Source: Zunongwangia pacifica
GTDB taxonomy: Bacteria; Bacteroidota; Bacteroidia; Flavobacteriales; Flavobacteriaceae
Direction of reading: 5' to 3'
NCBI RefSeq assembly: GCF_023499215.1
Contig: NZ_JAKHSK010000018.1
Location: 23,586 to 87,585 of the forward strand
Length of the DNA: 64,000 nt
Shown: one piece after another, positions 8,314 to 17,814 of the stretch
How the letters are laid out: each line of letters begins with the position of its first letter
How positions within the stretch are numbered: position 1 is the first letter of the stretch
Notes under the pieces: generated by a model
What the model saw: the letters and a program-made list of their open reading frames with translations, nothing else
Told to the model about the DNA's origin: nothing
Database searches by the model: none
Made by a program: the position numbers and the translations under genes

Positions 8314-10635
8314 TTAATTATCCTTCTTTTTTCCGCCAAATAATCGTTTAAAAAAGCCTTTTTTCTCTTTCTCTTTTTCTTCTTTAACCGGTTTTTCCAT
8401 CTCAATTTCCTTAGGCTCGTCTTTCTTGCTGCCAAAAAGCTTTTTAAGAAAACTATCTTCTTTGGTTGGTTCGCAATCTAAAAGGGCTGCAACTTCGCCA
8501 GATGGTCGCTTAAAACGTGCATTTGTAATCTCGTTAAAGTAAGAATCGGCATTCATCTTTTGCATCATTTTTCCAAAAATGGGTAATGCCGAATTTGCGC
8601 CCTGGCCAATTCTTGTATTTCTAAAACCAATACGATGATCGTCACTTCCCACCCAGGTAACCGTAACCAAATTTGGAGTAACGCCAACAAACCAGCCATC
8701 TTTGTTGTTTTGAGTGGTTCCGGTTTTACCTGCAATGTCGTTGTTTAACCCGTACGTATAACGCAGTCGTGTAGCCGTTCCTTCATTTACAGTGGCTTGC
8801 ATCATATTTACCATAATTTCTCTGGTTTCTTCGGTATATGCAGCCTCCTGTGTTTCCGAAGCCTTAAATTCCGCCAGTAAGTTTCCAGAACCATCTTCAA
8901 TTTTCGTAATGTAATAGGGTTTTGAAGGTCGGCCTGAATTCACAAAACTGGTATAAGCCTCAGTTAATTCTTCCATATTAATTTCCGCAGTACCTAAAGC
9001 AATGGAGGGAACAGCCGGAAGATCTGAAGAAATTCCCATTTGATGCGCTTTCTCGATTGCATTTGAAATTCCCGCATCGAGTAAAACTTTAACCGCAATG
9101 GTATTCATAGAATGGCTAAGAGCATATTTCATGCTGTAATTCATGTCTTCATCTTCCTCTTCAGTAGACGCATTAGTAGGTTTCCAGCCGTCTTTATAAG
9201 TTACTGCACGTCCTGAATAATAGGTACAGGGTTCTATACCTTTATCGATCGCAGTGGTGTAAACAATAGGTTTAAAAGTAGAACCTACCTGGCGTTTGCT
9301 CTGCGAAACATGATCGTACTGAAAGTACCTGAAATCTACGCCACCAACCCAGGCTTTTACCGCGCCATCTTTAGGATTTACAGAAAGCAAACCGGCATTT
9401 AAGAATTTTAGGTAATGTTTTATACTATCGATGGTACTGGCCTGTCGGGTAACAGTACCATCGTATTCAAAGAGTTCCATTTGTTTTTTCTTCTGAAGTT
9501 CCTGCATAATCTCATCTTCAGAAAAACCATCTTCTTTTAAGTTCTGATAAGCTTTAGAACGATGGATGGCATCCTTTAAAATGGCATCATTGGTTAACCA
9601 GGGCGCTCGGCTTCCATAAGAATCTTCGTGCTCTTTTTGTAAGCTTGCCATGTGTTCTTTCATCGCAGCTTCAGCAATACTTTGCAGTTTATAATCTAAT
9701 GTGGTATGAACAATGAGTCCGTCTCTATAAATATTATACTTCTCACCATCCTTATTTTTAATCGTATCTAAAACATTACTAAGGTCTTTACGAATTTGCT
9801 CCCTAAAGTAGGGGGCAAGACCTTTTTTGTTGCTGTAATTCTTATAATCCAGCACAAGATCTTTTTTAATATAATTGTTTTTTTGTTCCTCGGTCAGATA
9901 GCCATATTTCTCCATTTGCGTAAGCACCACATCACGGCGTAACCGACTTCTCTCTGGGAATATTCTTGGATTATAGCGATGCGAAGCTTTCAACATTCCT
10001 ACTAAAACAGCAGCTTCTTCAACATTTAGATCATTTACATGCTTCCCAAAAAACTTCATCGAAGCACTTTCAATTCCGTAGGTATTATCACTAAAAGGAA
10101 CGGTATTAAAATATAAAGTGATAATATCGTTTTTGCTGTATATTTTCTCAATTCGTTTGGCCATGATGGCTTCCTGAAATTTGTTCACCACAATCCCAAG
10201 GGCACCGTAATCTTTTCTTCCGTAGATGTTTTTAGCAAGTTGTAGTGTAATGGTACTACCACCGCCGGCACTCTCGTCCTGTAAAAGAATCGATTTAAAA
10301 AATACACGGCCCAAACTGCGATTATCAATCCCGTTGTGTTCGTAAAACCTCACATCTTCAGTAGCGATTAAAGCTTCAATTAAATACTTTGGGAGGTCTT
10401 CGAATTTTATGGGCTGCCGGTCGAAAATATAAAATTTACCTATTAATTTGCCATCGGCAGATAAAACTTGTGTTGCTTTATTTTGCTGTAAGGCGCTCAG
10501 CTCTTCCCGGGTCGGAATTTTCCCCCACATTCCAAAATAAACACTGGCAAAAAAAAGGATAAATAAAGTGATTAAACCTAGTATGATTCGTAGAGCCCAT
10601 TTTAATTTGGGCGATTTTTTAAGTTTTGACAGCAT
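8314..10635 (-). CDS. Class A penicillin-binding protein (PBP1a family)
   Basis: Bifunctional peptidoglycan synthase of 773 residues from the ATG at 10635; a start 10 codons upstream is possible but lies outside the family pattern. Order: membrane anchor about 13-36; GT51 glycosyltransferase with catalytic E93 in ATEDVRFYEHNG and GGSTITLQLAKN about 125-136; linker; transpeptidase with S452-T-F-K455, SxN at S509-M-N511 and KTGT at 637-640. It polymerises lipid II and cross-links stem peptides on the outer face of the inner membrane. The C-terminal tail is lysine/glutamate rich and carries two similar amphipathic blocks, FLKKLFGSKK and FFKRLFGGKKK. It stands alone, with more than 200 bp to the divergent gene at 10860. 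Confidence 0.95.
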   Translation of the reverse strand: MLSKLKKSPKLKWALRIILGLITLFILFFASVYFGMWGKIPTREELSALQQNKATQVLSADGKLIGKFYIFDRQPIKFEDLPKYLIEALIATEDVRFYEHNGIDNRSLGRVFFKSILLQDESAGGGSTITLQLAKNIYGRKDYGALGIVVNKFQEAIMAKRIEKIYSKNDIITLYFNTVPFSDNTYGIESASMKFFGKHVNDLNVEEAAVLVGMLKASHRYNPRIFPERSRLRRDVVLTQMEKYGYLTEEQKNNYIKKDLVLDYKNYSNKKGLAPYFREQIRKDLSNVLDTIKNKDGEKYNIYRDGLIVHTTLDYKLQSIAEAAMKEHMASLQKEHEDSYGSRAPWLTNDAILKDAIHRSKAYQNLKEDGFSEDEIMQELQKKKQMELFEYDGTVTRQASTIDSIKHYLKFLNAGLLSVNPKDGAVKAWVGGVDFRYFQYDHVSQSKRQVGSTFKPIVYTTAIDKGIEPCTYYSGRAVTYKDGWKPTNASTEEEDEDMNYSMKYALSHSMNTIAVKVLLDAGISNAIEKAHQMGISSDLPAVPSIALGTAEINMEELTEAYTSFVNSGRPSKPYYITKIEDGSGNLLAEFKASETQEAAYTEETREIMVNMMQATVNEGTATRLRYTYGLNNDIAGKTGTTQNNKDGWFVGVTPNLVTVTWVGSDDHRIGFRNTRIGQGANSALPIFGKMMQKMNADSYFNEITNARFKRPSGEVAALLDCEPTKEDSFLKKLFGSKKDEPKEIEMEKPVKEEKEKEKKGFFKRLFGGKKKDN

Positions 10636-10859
10636 AAGATAGAATAATTGCGTGCAAAGAAACAAAGACTTATAAAATTAACATTTGTATTTAAGGTAAT
10701 TTTAAAAGAAGAAAATGCGTGAAATTTCTTTTCTGGATTAGTAATCTAACTAATAATATATGATCCAAAGTTTTTCTCGATATGTTCTATAACGCTAAAG
10801 AATAGTTAAGATTAGAGATTTTCCAAAGAAATTTCAGTAGGTTATTAAAAAAGCAAGTA

Positions 10860-11504
10860 ATGAGAGATTTTGAGCGTGTTTGGTATGCCTGTTATGGTTC
10901 TAATTTAATGGAAGATAGGTTTTTATGTTACATCGCTGGCGGGACACCAAAGGGAGCAAAACGAACCTATATTGGTTGCAGCGATAAAACCCTGCCTAAA
11001 ACAAATCATAGTTTTTTAATTCATCATGAACTTTATTTTGCTAAAAGTGCCAACACCTGGAGTGGTGGTGCGGCAGCCTTTATAAAACCTATACCTAATG
11101 AGGATACCCAAACATTTGGCAAAATTTATAGTATTTCTAAAAATCAGTTTATTGAACTTGTAAAACAGGAAATTGATACCGAAAAAGAGCTTGATATCAA
11201 TTTTGATGAAGCCATTAAAAATGGTCATTTAGACCTTAAAAGTAACGCCTGGTATAATCGTATCTTATTTTTAGGTTATCATGAAGAGCTGCCGGTTTTT
11301 AGTTTTACAAATGCTAAATTTCTTAAAGATGAAATTAATACACCACATCCCGATTATCTGGAAAAAATTATTACAGGATTACGGGAAACCTATCAATTTA
11401 CGCCCGTCGAAATTATTAACTACCTTAAAGATAAAGAAGGTATTTTGGGTAAGGCCATTACTAAAGATTTAGATGCTTTGGTCAATAATATGATTTCTAA
11501 TTAA
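10860..11504 (+). CDS. Gamma-glutamylcyclotransferase-like protein
   Basis: A 214-residue cytoplasmic protein with the AIG2/GGCT fold signature near the N-terminus: WYACYGSNL, with Y12-G-S-N15 forming the substrate loop. The central part contains GGAAAFIKP and FGKIYSISKNQFIELVKQE, in line with the GGCT beta barrel, where a conserved Glu acts as general base. The family cleaves gamma-glutamyl amides to 5-oxoproline, but many members have unknown substrates. Similar bacterial proteins are sometimes labelled histone deacetylase in databases; nothing here supports that. Start is the ATG at 10860; no partner gene in the same transcript is intact, since the following locus is decayed. Confidence 0.72.
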   Translation: MRDFERVWYACYGSNLMEDRFLCYIAGGTPKGAKRTYIGCSDKTLPKTNHSFLIHHELYFAKSANTWSGGAAAFIKPIPNEDTQTFGKIYSISKNQFIELVKQEIDTEKELDINFDEAIKNGHLDLKSNAWYNRILFLGYHEELPVFSFTNAKFLKDEINTPHPDYLEKIITGLRETYQFTPVEIINYLKDKEGILGKAITKDLDALVNNMISN

Positions 11505-11582
11505 ATGAAATAATAAAATTATTTTAATGTCCGTTTTTCTATAATTTTCGTTTTCAACCTTGTTTTATAAAATTTTTAAAAT

Positions 11583-11925
11583 ATGAAAACGGTACTTTAT
11601 CTATTTAGCTTAGTATCTTTGTTTACAAGTGCCGATTGTTAATCATGCGGCGAGGATGATTTTGAAGCAGAGGATCCGTTTGTTGCTTTAAATCCTTTTT
11701 CAGGTAAATTATCAATTATAATAATAGCAATCCGGATATCTATTGGTTTTTAATGAAGACAGAAGTCAAAAAGGTATAGAAGTTATTGAAATGAATAAAT
11801 TACCTTAAGGCAAGCCCATGAGGCATTTATTAGAAATTTTTTATTATTTCTATGCACCCTGATCCAGATGACTATCGGCATGGGACCAGAGCATTTAATC
11901 TTGATTATCGATTAATTTTAGAATA
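11583..11925 (+). pseudogene. Decayed lipoprotein-like gene
   Basis: An ATG at 11583 opens a signal-peptide-like segment, MKTVLYLFSLVSLFTSADC, that is stopped at once by a TAA. The frame then continues as SCGEDDFEAEDPFVALNPFSG. The coding signal moves to another frame as NYNNSNPDIYWFL, then DRSQKGIEVIEMNKLP, QAHEAFIRNF and finally MHPDPDDYRHGTRAFNLDY ending at 11925. At least one nonsense change and two or three frameshifts are needed to read through, so the gene is dead. The original product cannot be named; it would have been a small exported protein of roughly 110 residues with a Cys near the signal cleavage site. Confidence 0.65.
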
Positions 11926-11941
11926 AGATTTGTTTTTAAAT

Positions 11942-12799
11942 ATGAATAAAATTGTAGCGAGCATAGCAATAGGGATCTTAGCCATTGTTGCATTTATATA
12001 TTTTACAATGGATTTTCCTTTTAGTATCGATAGAAAAGATTTTGACGAAGAATATACCATTCAGCAAAGATGGGATTTACCCCGTCGATTAGAAGAGATC
12101 TCAGGGATGGATTTCATAGATGATGATCGCATGGCTGCCATTCAGGATGAAGAAGGTATTATTTTTATTTATAATCTTAATTCAAAAAAAATTGAAAAGG
12201 AAATTGAATTCGGTAAATCAGGGGATTATGAAGGTCTGGCAATTGTAGGTAACGATGCTTTTGTGATGCGCAGTGATGGTGTTCTGTTCGAGGTTAAAGA
12301 TTATTTAGAGAAAAAGCAGCCAAAAGTGATTAAACATAAAACGTTTATCAAGGCAAAGCATAATGCCGAGGGATTATGCGCAGATCTAAAAAATAATCGT
12401 TTATTGGTAGCCGTAAAAGACCGAGACCCTTTAAGCAATAATACCAAAGGAATTTACGCTTTCGATCTAAAATCGAAGAAACTTCTTAAAACGCCGGTAT
12501 TTGCCATAGACCTGGAAGATCCTATTTTCGAAAATGTAAAGACCAAAAATAAACTAACGGTAATGATGCCTTCTGAAGTGAATATTCACCCTAAAACAGG
12601 AGAAATTTATATCACCGATGCCAGAAATCCGAAGCTTTTGATTTTATCGCCAAACGGAGATTCAAAAAAATTATATTTATTAAAGCGAAAAAAATTTTAT
12701 CAACCTGAAGGAATTGCTTTTCGTAAAAACGGAGACCTGTTTATTTCTAACGAAGGGCACAGCGATCCTGCCAATATCCTTGAGGTTGAGTTACAATAA
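11942..12799 (+). CDS. SdiA-regulated-type beta-propeller protein
   Basis: A 285-residue protein with an N-terminal membrane anchor or signal (IVASIAIGILAIVAFIYFT) and a beta-propeller body of the SdiA-regulated family. Repeating blade strings include LEEISGMDFIDDDRMAAIQDEEG, YEGLAIVGNDAFVMRSDG, HNAEGLCADLKNNRLLVAVK, MPSEVNIHPKTGEIYITDARN and QPEGIAFRKNGDLFISNEG. It is probably periplasmic. Function is not established for the family; the fold resembles phytase or lactonase-like propellers. The ATG at 11942 is chosen over the TTG at 11930 because the hydrophobic anchor follows it directly. It is transcribed with the TVP38-like gene 3 bp downstream. Confidence 0.82.
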   Translation: MNKIVASIAIGILAIVAFIYFTMDFPFSIDRKDFDEEYTIQQRWDLPRRLEEISGMDFIDDDRMAAIQDEEGIIFIYNLNSKKIEKEIEFGKSGDYEGLAIVGNDAFVMRSDGVLFEVKDYLEKKQPKVIKHKTFIKAKHNAEGLCADLKNNRLLVAVKDRDPLSNNTKGIYAFDLKSKKLLKTPVFAIDLEDPIFENVKTKNKLTVMMPSEVNIHPKTGEIYITDARNPKLLILSPNGDSKKLYLLKRKKFYQPEGIAFRKNGDLFISNEGHSDPANILEVELQ

Positions 12800-12802
12800 T
12801 TT

Positions 12803-13516
12803 ATGAAGAAAGATATAGAAACTGCTTCGGTAAGTAAAAGTAAAGCGCCATTGTATATTTCATTGGCGCTTGTTGCATCTATAGTGGCCTGTTATTTTTT
12901 AATTCCTGCCGTACAGGCATTTTTAGATAAAGCCTGGGCAGTGCTTACCAGCGGAGACGAAAAACAAATCACGCAGTGGGTAGATGGTTTTGGATGGTTT
13001 GGGCCTGTAATTTTAATCCTGGCCATGATCATTCAAATGTTTTTAATCGTGATCCCATCTGTAGCCTTAATGGTGGTATCGATTATTGCCTATGGTCCAA
13101 TTTGGGGAAGTTTGATTGTTTTTGCAGCTGTATTTTCAGCCAGTACCATTGGCTATATTATTGGACGCTATTTTGGCCCTGTAATTGTACAACGCTTAAT
13201 AGGAGAGAAGAACGAAAAAAAAATAGCCGATTTTATAGAGGACTATGGATTTTGGGCAGTGATTGTTACCAGGATAAATCCGTTTTTATCGAATGATGCC
13301 ATAAGTTTTGTGGGCGGAATTTTAAAAATGACGTACTGGAAATTTATTGGCGCAACATTAGTGGGAATTGCACCGCTAACTATTTTCATTGCTATTTTAG
13401 GCCGAAGTACAGATCAATTAAAATCGGGATTGTTATGGGGTTCAGTAGTAAGTTTAGCTCTTTTTGGCGCCTATGTATTTTGGGATAAGAAAAGGCGTAA
13501 AAATAAAAAAAAATAA
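12803..13516 (+). CDS. TVP38/TMEM64 (VTT/DedA-like) membrane protein
   Basis: Integral inner-membrane protein of 237 residues with the VTT domain. Several hydrophobic helices are visible: about 16-36, a helix pair about 65-120 separated by the re-entrant FGPVIL motif and a GR-containing segment (ASTIGYIIGRYFGPVIVQRLIG), then about 145-165 and 180-225. The conserved stretch WAVIVTRINPFLSNDAISFVGGILKM is typical of this family, which is linked to lipid scrambling/transport in better studied relatives. The C-terminus is strongly basic (KKRRKNKKK). The start ATG lies 3 bp after the stop of the propeller gene, so the two form an operon that ends at the hairpin at 13557-13609. Confidence 0.88.
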   Translation: MKKDIETASVSKSKAPLYISLALVASIVACYFLIPAVQAFLDKAWAVLTSGDEKQITQWVDGFGWFGPVILILAMIIQMFLIVIPSVALMVVSIIAYGPIWGSLIVFAAVFSASTIGYIIGRYFGPVIVQRLIGEKNEKKIADFIEDYGFWAVIVTRINPFLSNDAISFVGGILKMTYWKFIGATLVGIAPLTIFIAILGRSTDQLKSGLLWGSVVSLALFGAYVFWDKKRRKNKKK

Positions 13517-13556
13517 ACCAGAAAAAATTATTGTTGAAATCCTACAATTTCGGCAT

Positions 13557-13609
13557 AAAAAAATCGTCATCTATTTTATCGATTTTTGAAATGTAGATGA
13601 CGATTTTTT
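13557..13609. terminator. Bidirectional terminator
   Basis: Long inverted repeat: AAAAAATCGTCATCTA pairs with TAGATGACGATTTTTT around an 18-20 bp loop. The A-run on one side and T-run on the other allow termination of both the plus-strand TVP38 gene and the minus-strand dipeptidase. Confidence 0.85.
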
Positions 13610-13628
13610 ATAGAAGTATTTTAATGGG

Positions 13629-14915
13629 TTAGGCCTTCTGAATTTCCTTGGCTACGGCTTCAACTTCATCCAAAACACGAAGCAGATTTTCTCCCCACAG
13701 TTTGGCAATTTCTTTTTCGGTATAGCCTCGTTTTACTAATTCCAGCGTTACATTAAAAGACTCTGAAGCATCATTCCAACCATCGATTCCGCCGCCACCG
13801 TCAAAATCTGAACTGATTCCTACCTGGTCAATACCAACCTTTTCCACTAAATAATCGATATGATCTACAAAATCTGAAACATCAACCGGACTAATGGTTT
13901 CTTTTAAAGCTTCAACCTCTTCCGCAGTATCAGCAACTAATTTTTTGTATTTTTCGATATAAGCTTCTCTTTCATCATCTTCTAATTCACGTACTTCTCC
14001 CCAGGAAAGGATTTCAAAACCCATATTCTTAGCTTTTGCTTCGTATATTTTGGTCTTTTCAGCATTAAAAGCTTCGTGCTTTTCAGTATTTACATAAGAG
14101 CTAAAGGCTACGGTTTGGATCACACCGCCATGCTTATCGAAAAGAGCCAGTAATTCGTCATCTAAATTTCTGCTATGATCGCATAAGGCCCTGGCTGAAG
14201 AATGCGAAGCAATTAATGGCGCTTTTGAAAGCTCGAACATTTGCATAATGGCTTCTTTAGAAGGATGCGAAACATCGATCATGATCCCCAAACGGTTCAT
14301 CTCTTTGATCACTTCTTTACCAAGATCGCTTAAGCCGTTATTTAGCCATTTACCGTCAGCCTCCCCGGTATTCGAATCGCTTAACTGACTGTGACCGTTA
14401 TGGGCTAAAGACATATAACGAGCACCCATATTATAAAATTTTTCTACATTATTAATATCGGTGCCAATAGGATAGCCATTTTCTACACCAATCATAGCCA
14501 CCTTTTTACCCTGCTTTACCAACTCTCTAACTTCTTTAGACGTAGTTGCAAGGCCAATTTCATCTGGAGCAATTTCTTCAGTTAATCGATGGATAGCTTC
14601 AAATTTTTCCATGGCATTTTCGTAAGCTTTTTTGTAGCCTTCGGCATCTAAATCGCCCTGCCCGGTATAAACGATAAGCCAGGAAACATCTATATTCCCT
14701 TCCTCCATTTTAGGTAGATTTACCTGCGTATCCAAATCTTCGGTATAATTATGATCGTGTGTAAAATTATTCACGTTTATATCGTTGTGGGTATCGATAG
14801 TGATTACCTTTTCGTGAATCTTTTTTGCTTTAGCGATTAATTTTTCGTCTGTGGTTTGCGCCAAACCTGCCTGAGCAAAAAGTAAGGCAAACAGGCCAAG
14901 TTGTTTTATATTCAT
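13629..14915 (-). CDS. M19 membrane dipeptidase family protein, exported
   Basis: A 428-residue zinc dipeptidase of the renal dipeptidase family with an N-terminal signal peptide (LGLFALLFAQAGLAQ), so periplasmic or secreted. Metal and active-site motifs are present: IDTHNDIN near the N-terminus, ENG at the bridging Glu position in MIGVENGYPIG, SLAHNGHSQL, DVSHPSKEAI, ASHSSARALC and GISSDFDGGGG near the end. The family hydrolyses dipeptides, including those with a D-residue. It contains an acidic helical insert about 270-345. A single gene with the terminator at 13557-13609 downstream and divergent from the ATP-grasp operon; a role in peptide supply for that operon is possible but only by proximity. 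Confidence 0.92.
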   Translation of the reverse strand: MNIKQLGLFALLFAQAGLAQTTDEKLIAKAKKIHEKVITIDTHNDINVNNFTHDHNYTEDLDTQVNLPKMEEGNIDVSWLIVYTGQGDLDAEGYKKAYENAMEKFEAIHRLTEEIAPDEIGLATTSKEVRELVKQGKKVAMIGVENGYPIGTDINNVEKFYNMGARYMSLAHNGHSQLSDSNTGEADGKWLNNGLSDLGKEVIKEMNRLGIMIDVSHPSKEAIMQMFELSKAPLIASHSSARALCDHSRNLDDELLALFDKHGGVIQTVAFSSYVNTEKHEAFNAEKTKIYEAKAKNMGFEILSWGEVRELEDDEREAYIEKYKKLVADTAEEVEALKETISPVDVSDFVDHIDYLVEKVGIDQVGISSDFDGGGGIDGWNDASESFNVTLELVKRGYTEKEIAKLWGENLLRVLDEVEAVAKEIQKA

Positions 14916-15094
14916 AATGAGTACGTGGTTTAAAATGGTAAAATAGAAATAAAATTTTACATCTCACCTCTGAATTTGATTTTCAAAAAAATTAGCTTAC
15001 TTTTTATAAGAAGTATAAAAAAGAATACTAAAAAATCAATTTTTAATAACATGAATCGGGAATGGTTAGTGAATTTATTTTAGAAATTTTATGA

Positions 15095-15123
15095 TTTGCC
15101 AATTCAATTTTCGAGTACATTTG
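15095..15123 (+). promoter_or_regulatory. Bacteroidota-type promoter of the ATP-grasp operon
   Basis: TTTG at 15095-15098, 17-bp spacer, TACATTTG at 15116-15123 (consensus TAnnTTTG). Transcription would start near 15130, about 14 bp before the ATG at 15144. Confidence 0.7.
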
Positions 15124-15143
15124 TTTGATTATTTTATATAGAA

Positions 15144-16595
15144 ATGAATAAATTTTTAGTGGTGAATCAGCCTGAAAAATGGCCGGTTCAGCTTGAAAAT
15201 ATAAGTATTATTGCTGCTCAGGATTATTTAACCAACCCTGTTTATGCAAAAATAAAAAGTGCGCGTATTTTCAACTTATCCAAAAACTACAGCTATCAGT
15301 CAAAAGGCTATTATGTTTCACTTTTGGCAGAAGCACGTGGACATTTGGCCATACCTACGGTTAAAAACCTGGTAGATTTACGAGAGCCTAAACTGGTAAA
15401 AGTAATTTCTGAAGAGTTTGATGATGTGATTCAGAAATCCCTGAAATCCATAAAATCGACCGAGTTTGTACTTAGTATTTATTTTGGGCAAAACGTAGCG
15501 CAGAAGTACCGGGAGCTCAGTTCGCTTTTTTTCAGGCATTTCCAGATTCCTTTTTTGCAGGTAAAGTTTAGTTTCAGTAATAAATGGAATATAAAAAGTA
15601 TCAAGGCCTTATCTGAATCTGAAATTCCAAAAGATCACTTAGAGAGCATGCATATTTTTGCGAGTGATTATTTTTCTAAAAAAAGATATGATACCGTTAA
15701 GCCACAGGCTTATGATTATGACTTGGCGATTTTGGTACAAAAAGACGATGTCGCACCGCCAAGTAATCCAAAGGCTTTAAAGAAATTTACTGAGGTTGCC
15801 GAAAAAATGAATTTTTATGTTGAAATTATTTCGCCTAAAGATTTATCAAGGTTATCGGCTTTCGACGCTCTTTTTATTCGCCAGAGTACCGAGGTTCATA
15901 ATGAGGCTTATGCATTTGCAAGAAAAGCACAGCAGGAAGGCATTGCTATTATCGATTACCCAGATGCCATTTTAAAATGCTGCAACAAGGTTTTTATGGC
16001 TGAAGCATTGCAAAATGCCGGCATTCCTACTCCAAAAACGATGATTATTCATAAAGAAAATAAAGATTTGGTGTTAGGGGAAATCAATTTACCTGTGGTT
16101 TTAAAATCCCCAGATTCTACCTTTAGCTTTGGGGTTAAAAAAGCTAAAACCAAGGAAGAATATCAGGAACTGGTCACAAAAATGCTTAAAGAGTCTGAGC
16201 TTATTATCGCCCAGCAGTTTACCCCTTCAGATTACGATTGGCGCATTGGGGTTTTAGATGGAAAGGCCTTTTATGCGTGTAGATATTACATGGCTAAAGG
16301 GCATTGGCAAATTTATAACTGGAGCGCGAAAAAGAAAGACGATCAGGATGGTAATGCCGATGCAATGGCGTTAGAAGAAGTTCCAGAAAAAGTATTAGAT
16401 TTAGCATTACGCTCAGCAAAGTTAATGGGCGAGGGGCTTTACGGTATCGACATCAAAGAAATTAATGGTGAAGCCATGGTGATTGAAATCAATGACAATC
16501 CAAATATCGATTTTGGGGTTGAAGATGCTTTTTACGGAGAGGAAGTGTATAAATCTATTATTACAGCCTTAAAAAACAGGCTGGAAAAAAAGTAA
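15144..16595 (+). CDS. RimK-like ATP-grasp ligase with RLAN N-terminal domain
   Basis: A 483-residue ATP-grasp carboxylate-amine ligase. Residues 1-150 match the RimK-like ATP-grasp N-terminal (RLAN) type, with MNKFLVVNQPEKWPVQL and SKNYSYQSKGYYVSLLAEARG. A preATP-grasp fold follows at about 190-275 (YDYDLAILVQKDD, DALFIRQSTEVHNEAY), and the ATP-grasp domain at 276-483 with nucleotide-contacting K321 in VVLKSPDSTFSFGV and magnesium ligands D436, E448 and N450 in GIDIKEINGEAMVIEINDNPN. RimK relatives add glutamate or other amino acids to an acceptor through an acyl phosphate. First gene of a three-gene operon; 1 bp separates its stop from the next ATG. A good promoter is at 15095-15123. Substrate unknown. 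Confidence 0.9.
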   Translation: MNKFLVVNQPEKWPVQLENISIIAAQDYLTNPVYAKIKSARIFNLSKNYSYQSKGYYVSLLAEARGHLAIPTVKNLVDLREPKLVKVISEEFDDVIQKSLKSIKSTEFVLSIYFGQNVAQKYRELSSLFFRHFQIPFLQVKFSFSNKWNIKSIKALSESEIPKDHLESMHIFASDYFSKKRYDTVKPQAYDYDLAILVQKDDVAPPSNPKALKKFTEVAEKMNFYVEIISPKDLSRLSAFDALFIRQSTEVHNEAYAFARKAQQEGIAIIDYPDAILKCCNKVFMAEALQNAGIPTPKTMIIHKENKDLVLGEINLPVVLKSPDSTFSFGVKKAKTKEEYQELVTKMLKESELIIAQQFTPSDYDWRIGVLDGKAFYACRYYMAKGHWQIYNWSAKKKDDQDGNADAMALEEVPEKVLDLALRSAKLMGEGLYGIDIKEINGEAMVIEINDNPNIDFGVEDAFYGEEVYKSIITALKNRLEKK

Positions 16596-16596
16596 C

Positions 16597-17814
16597 ATGA
16601 GTTATCATATTTTTGAAGTTTACGGGATAGAGTTAGAATATATGCTGGTAAATAAAAACCTGCAGGTAAACCCTATTACCGATAAGCTTTTTATTGAAAA
16701 AACCGGGAAGATTACTTCAGATGTTGAAAACGGGAAGATCGAATGGAGCAACGAGTTGGTAGCCCATGTGGTCGAATTAAAAACCGCCGGCCCCACTTCA
16801 GAAATTGAAAATCTGGATGAGCTTTTTGCTGAGAATATTACTGAAATTAACGCGCTATTAAAGCCGTTAGATTCACAACTTTTACCAACGGCAGCGCATC
16901 CCTTAATGAATCCGCTTAAGGAAACCAAACTTTGGGAACACGATTATAATGAGATCTATGAGCTTTATAATCAGATTTTTGATTGTAATGGGCATGGTTG
17001 GAGCAACGTGCAAAGCATGCATATTAATTTGCCATTTGCCAATGATGCCGAGTTCGAAAAGTTACATGCGGCCATAAGGATTTTGCTTCCAATAATTCCG
17101 GGATTAAGTGCGTCTTCACCCATTTTTGAAGGGCAGCTCACCGGGTTTATGGATAGCCGTATGGAGATGTATAAAACCAATCAAAAAGAAATTCCGCAAA
17201 TGGCCGGAAAAGTAATTCCGGAATGTCTTTATACCAAAGAAGAATATCATCGTGGTATTTTTGAACCTATCAAAGAAGCGATAAAACCCTATGACAAAAA
17301 AGGGATTTTAGAACATCATTTTTTAAATTCCCGCGGGGCTATAGCACGTTTCGATCGTGGTGCGATAGAGATAAGGGTGATCGATTTACAGGAATGTCCT
17401 AAAGCCGATATGGCTATTGCTATTTTAGTGATAGAAGCTTTAAAGGCTATTGTAAAAGAAGAATTTATTCCGTTAGCCGAACAAAAAGACTGGAACGAAG
17501 ATGATTTGCTGGACATTCTAAATATTGCTATTAAAGATGCTGAAGGAGGAAAAGTAAAAAATGAAGCTTATTTAAGGATTTTTGGATTAAAAAAAGAAGC
17601 GAAGATTCTTGAAATTTGGCAGGTGATATTCGATAAAATTAAAGGTAATATTTCAGAAAGACACCGTAAAACCATCGAATTTTTGCTTAAAGAAGGATCT
17701 TTGTCCACAAGGATTATAAAGGCATTAAATAGAAATTATTCCGAAGAAAAAATTCAAAGTGTTTATTTAGATCTGGCAATTTGTTTAGTTAAAAATCAAT
17801 TATTTAACCCGTGA
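16597..17814 (+). CDS. GCS2-family glutamate-cysteine-ligase-like carboxylate-amine ligase
   Basis: A 405-residue member of the GCS2 family of glutamine-synthetase-fold ligases (YbdK type). Metal/ATP motifs: GIELEYML (E12, E14), HVVELKTAGP, SNVQSMHINLPF, LSASSPIFEG and SRGAIARFDRGAIEIRVIDLQECP. These enzymes activate a carboxylate, often the gamma-carboxyl of glutamate, and join it to an amine. It starts 1 bp after the ATP-grasp gene, and its stop overlaps the GTG start of the hydrolase, so all three are translationally coupled. True glutathione synthesis is unlikely because the partner is not a GshB-type synthetase and a hydrolase is included. Together they suggest two successive amide-bond-forming steps. 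Confidence 0.88.
   Translation: MSYHIFEVYGIELEYMLVNKNLQVNPITDKLFIEKTGKITSDVENGKIEWSNELVAHVVELKTAGPTSEIENLDELFAENITEINALLKPLDSQLLPTAAHPLMNPLKETKLWEHDYNEIYELYNQIFDCNGHGWSNVQSMHINLPFANDAEFEKLHAAIRILLPIIPGLSASSPIFEGQLTGFMDSRMEMYKTNQKEIPQMAGKVIPECLYTKEEYHRGIFEPIKEAIKPYDKKGILEHHFLNSRGAIARFDRGAIEIRVIDLQECPKADMAIAILVIEALKAIVKEEFIPLAEQKDWNEDDLLDILNIAIKDAEGGKVKNEAYLRIFGLKKEAKILEIWQVIFDKIKGNISERHRKTIEFLLKEGSLSTRIIKALNRNYSEEKIQSVYLDLAICLVKNQLFNP

Noticed and set aside
10860..11504. Histone deacetylase label
   Set aside because: No deacetylase motifs; the YGSN motif and size support the gamma-glutamylcyclotransferase fold.
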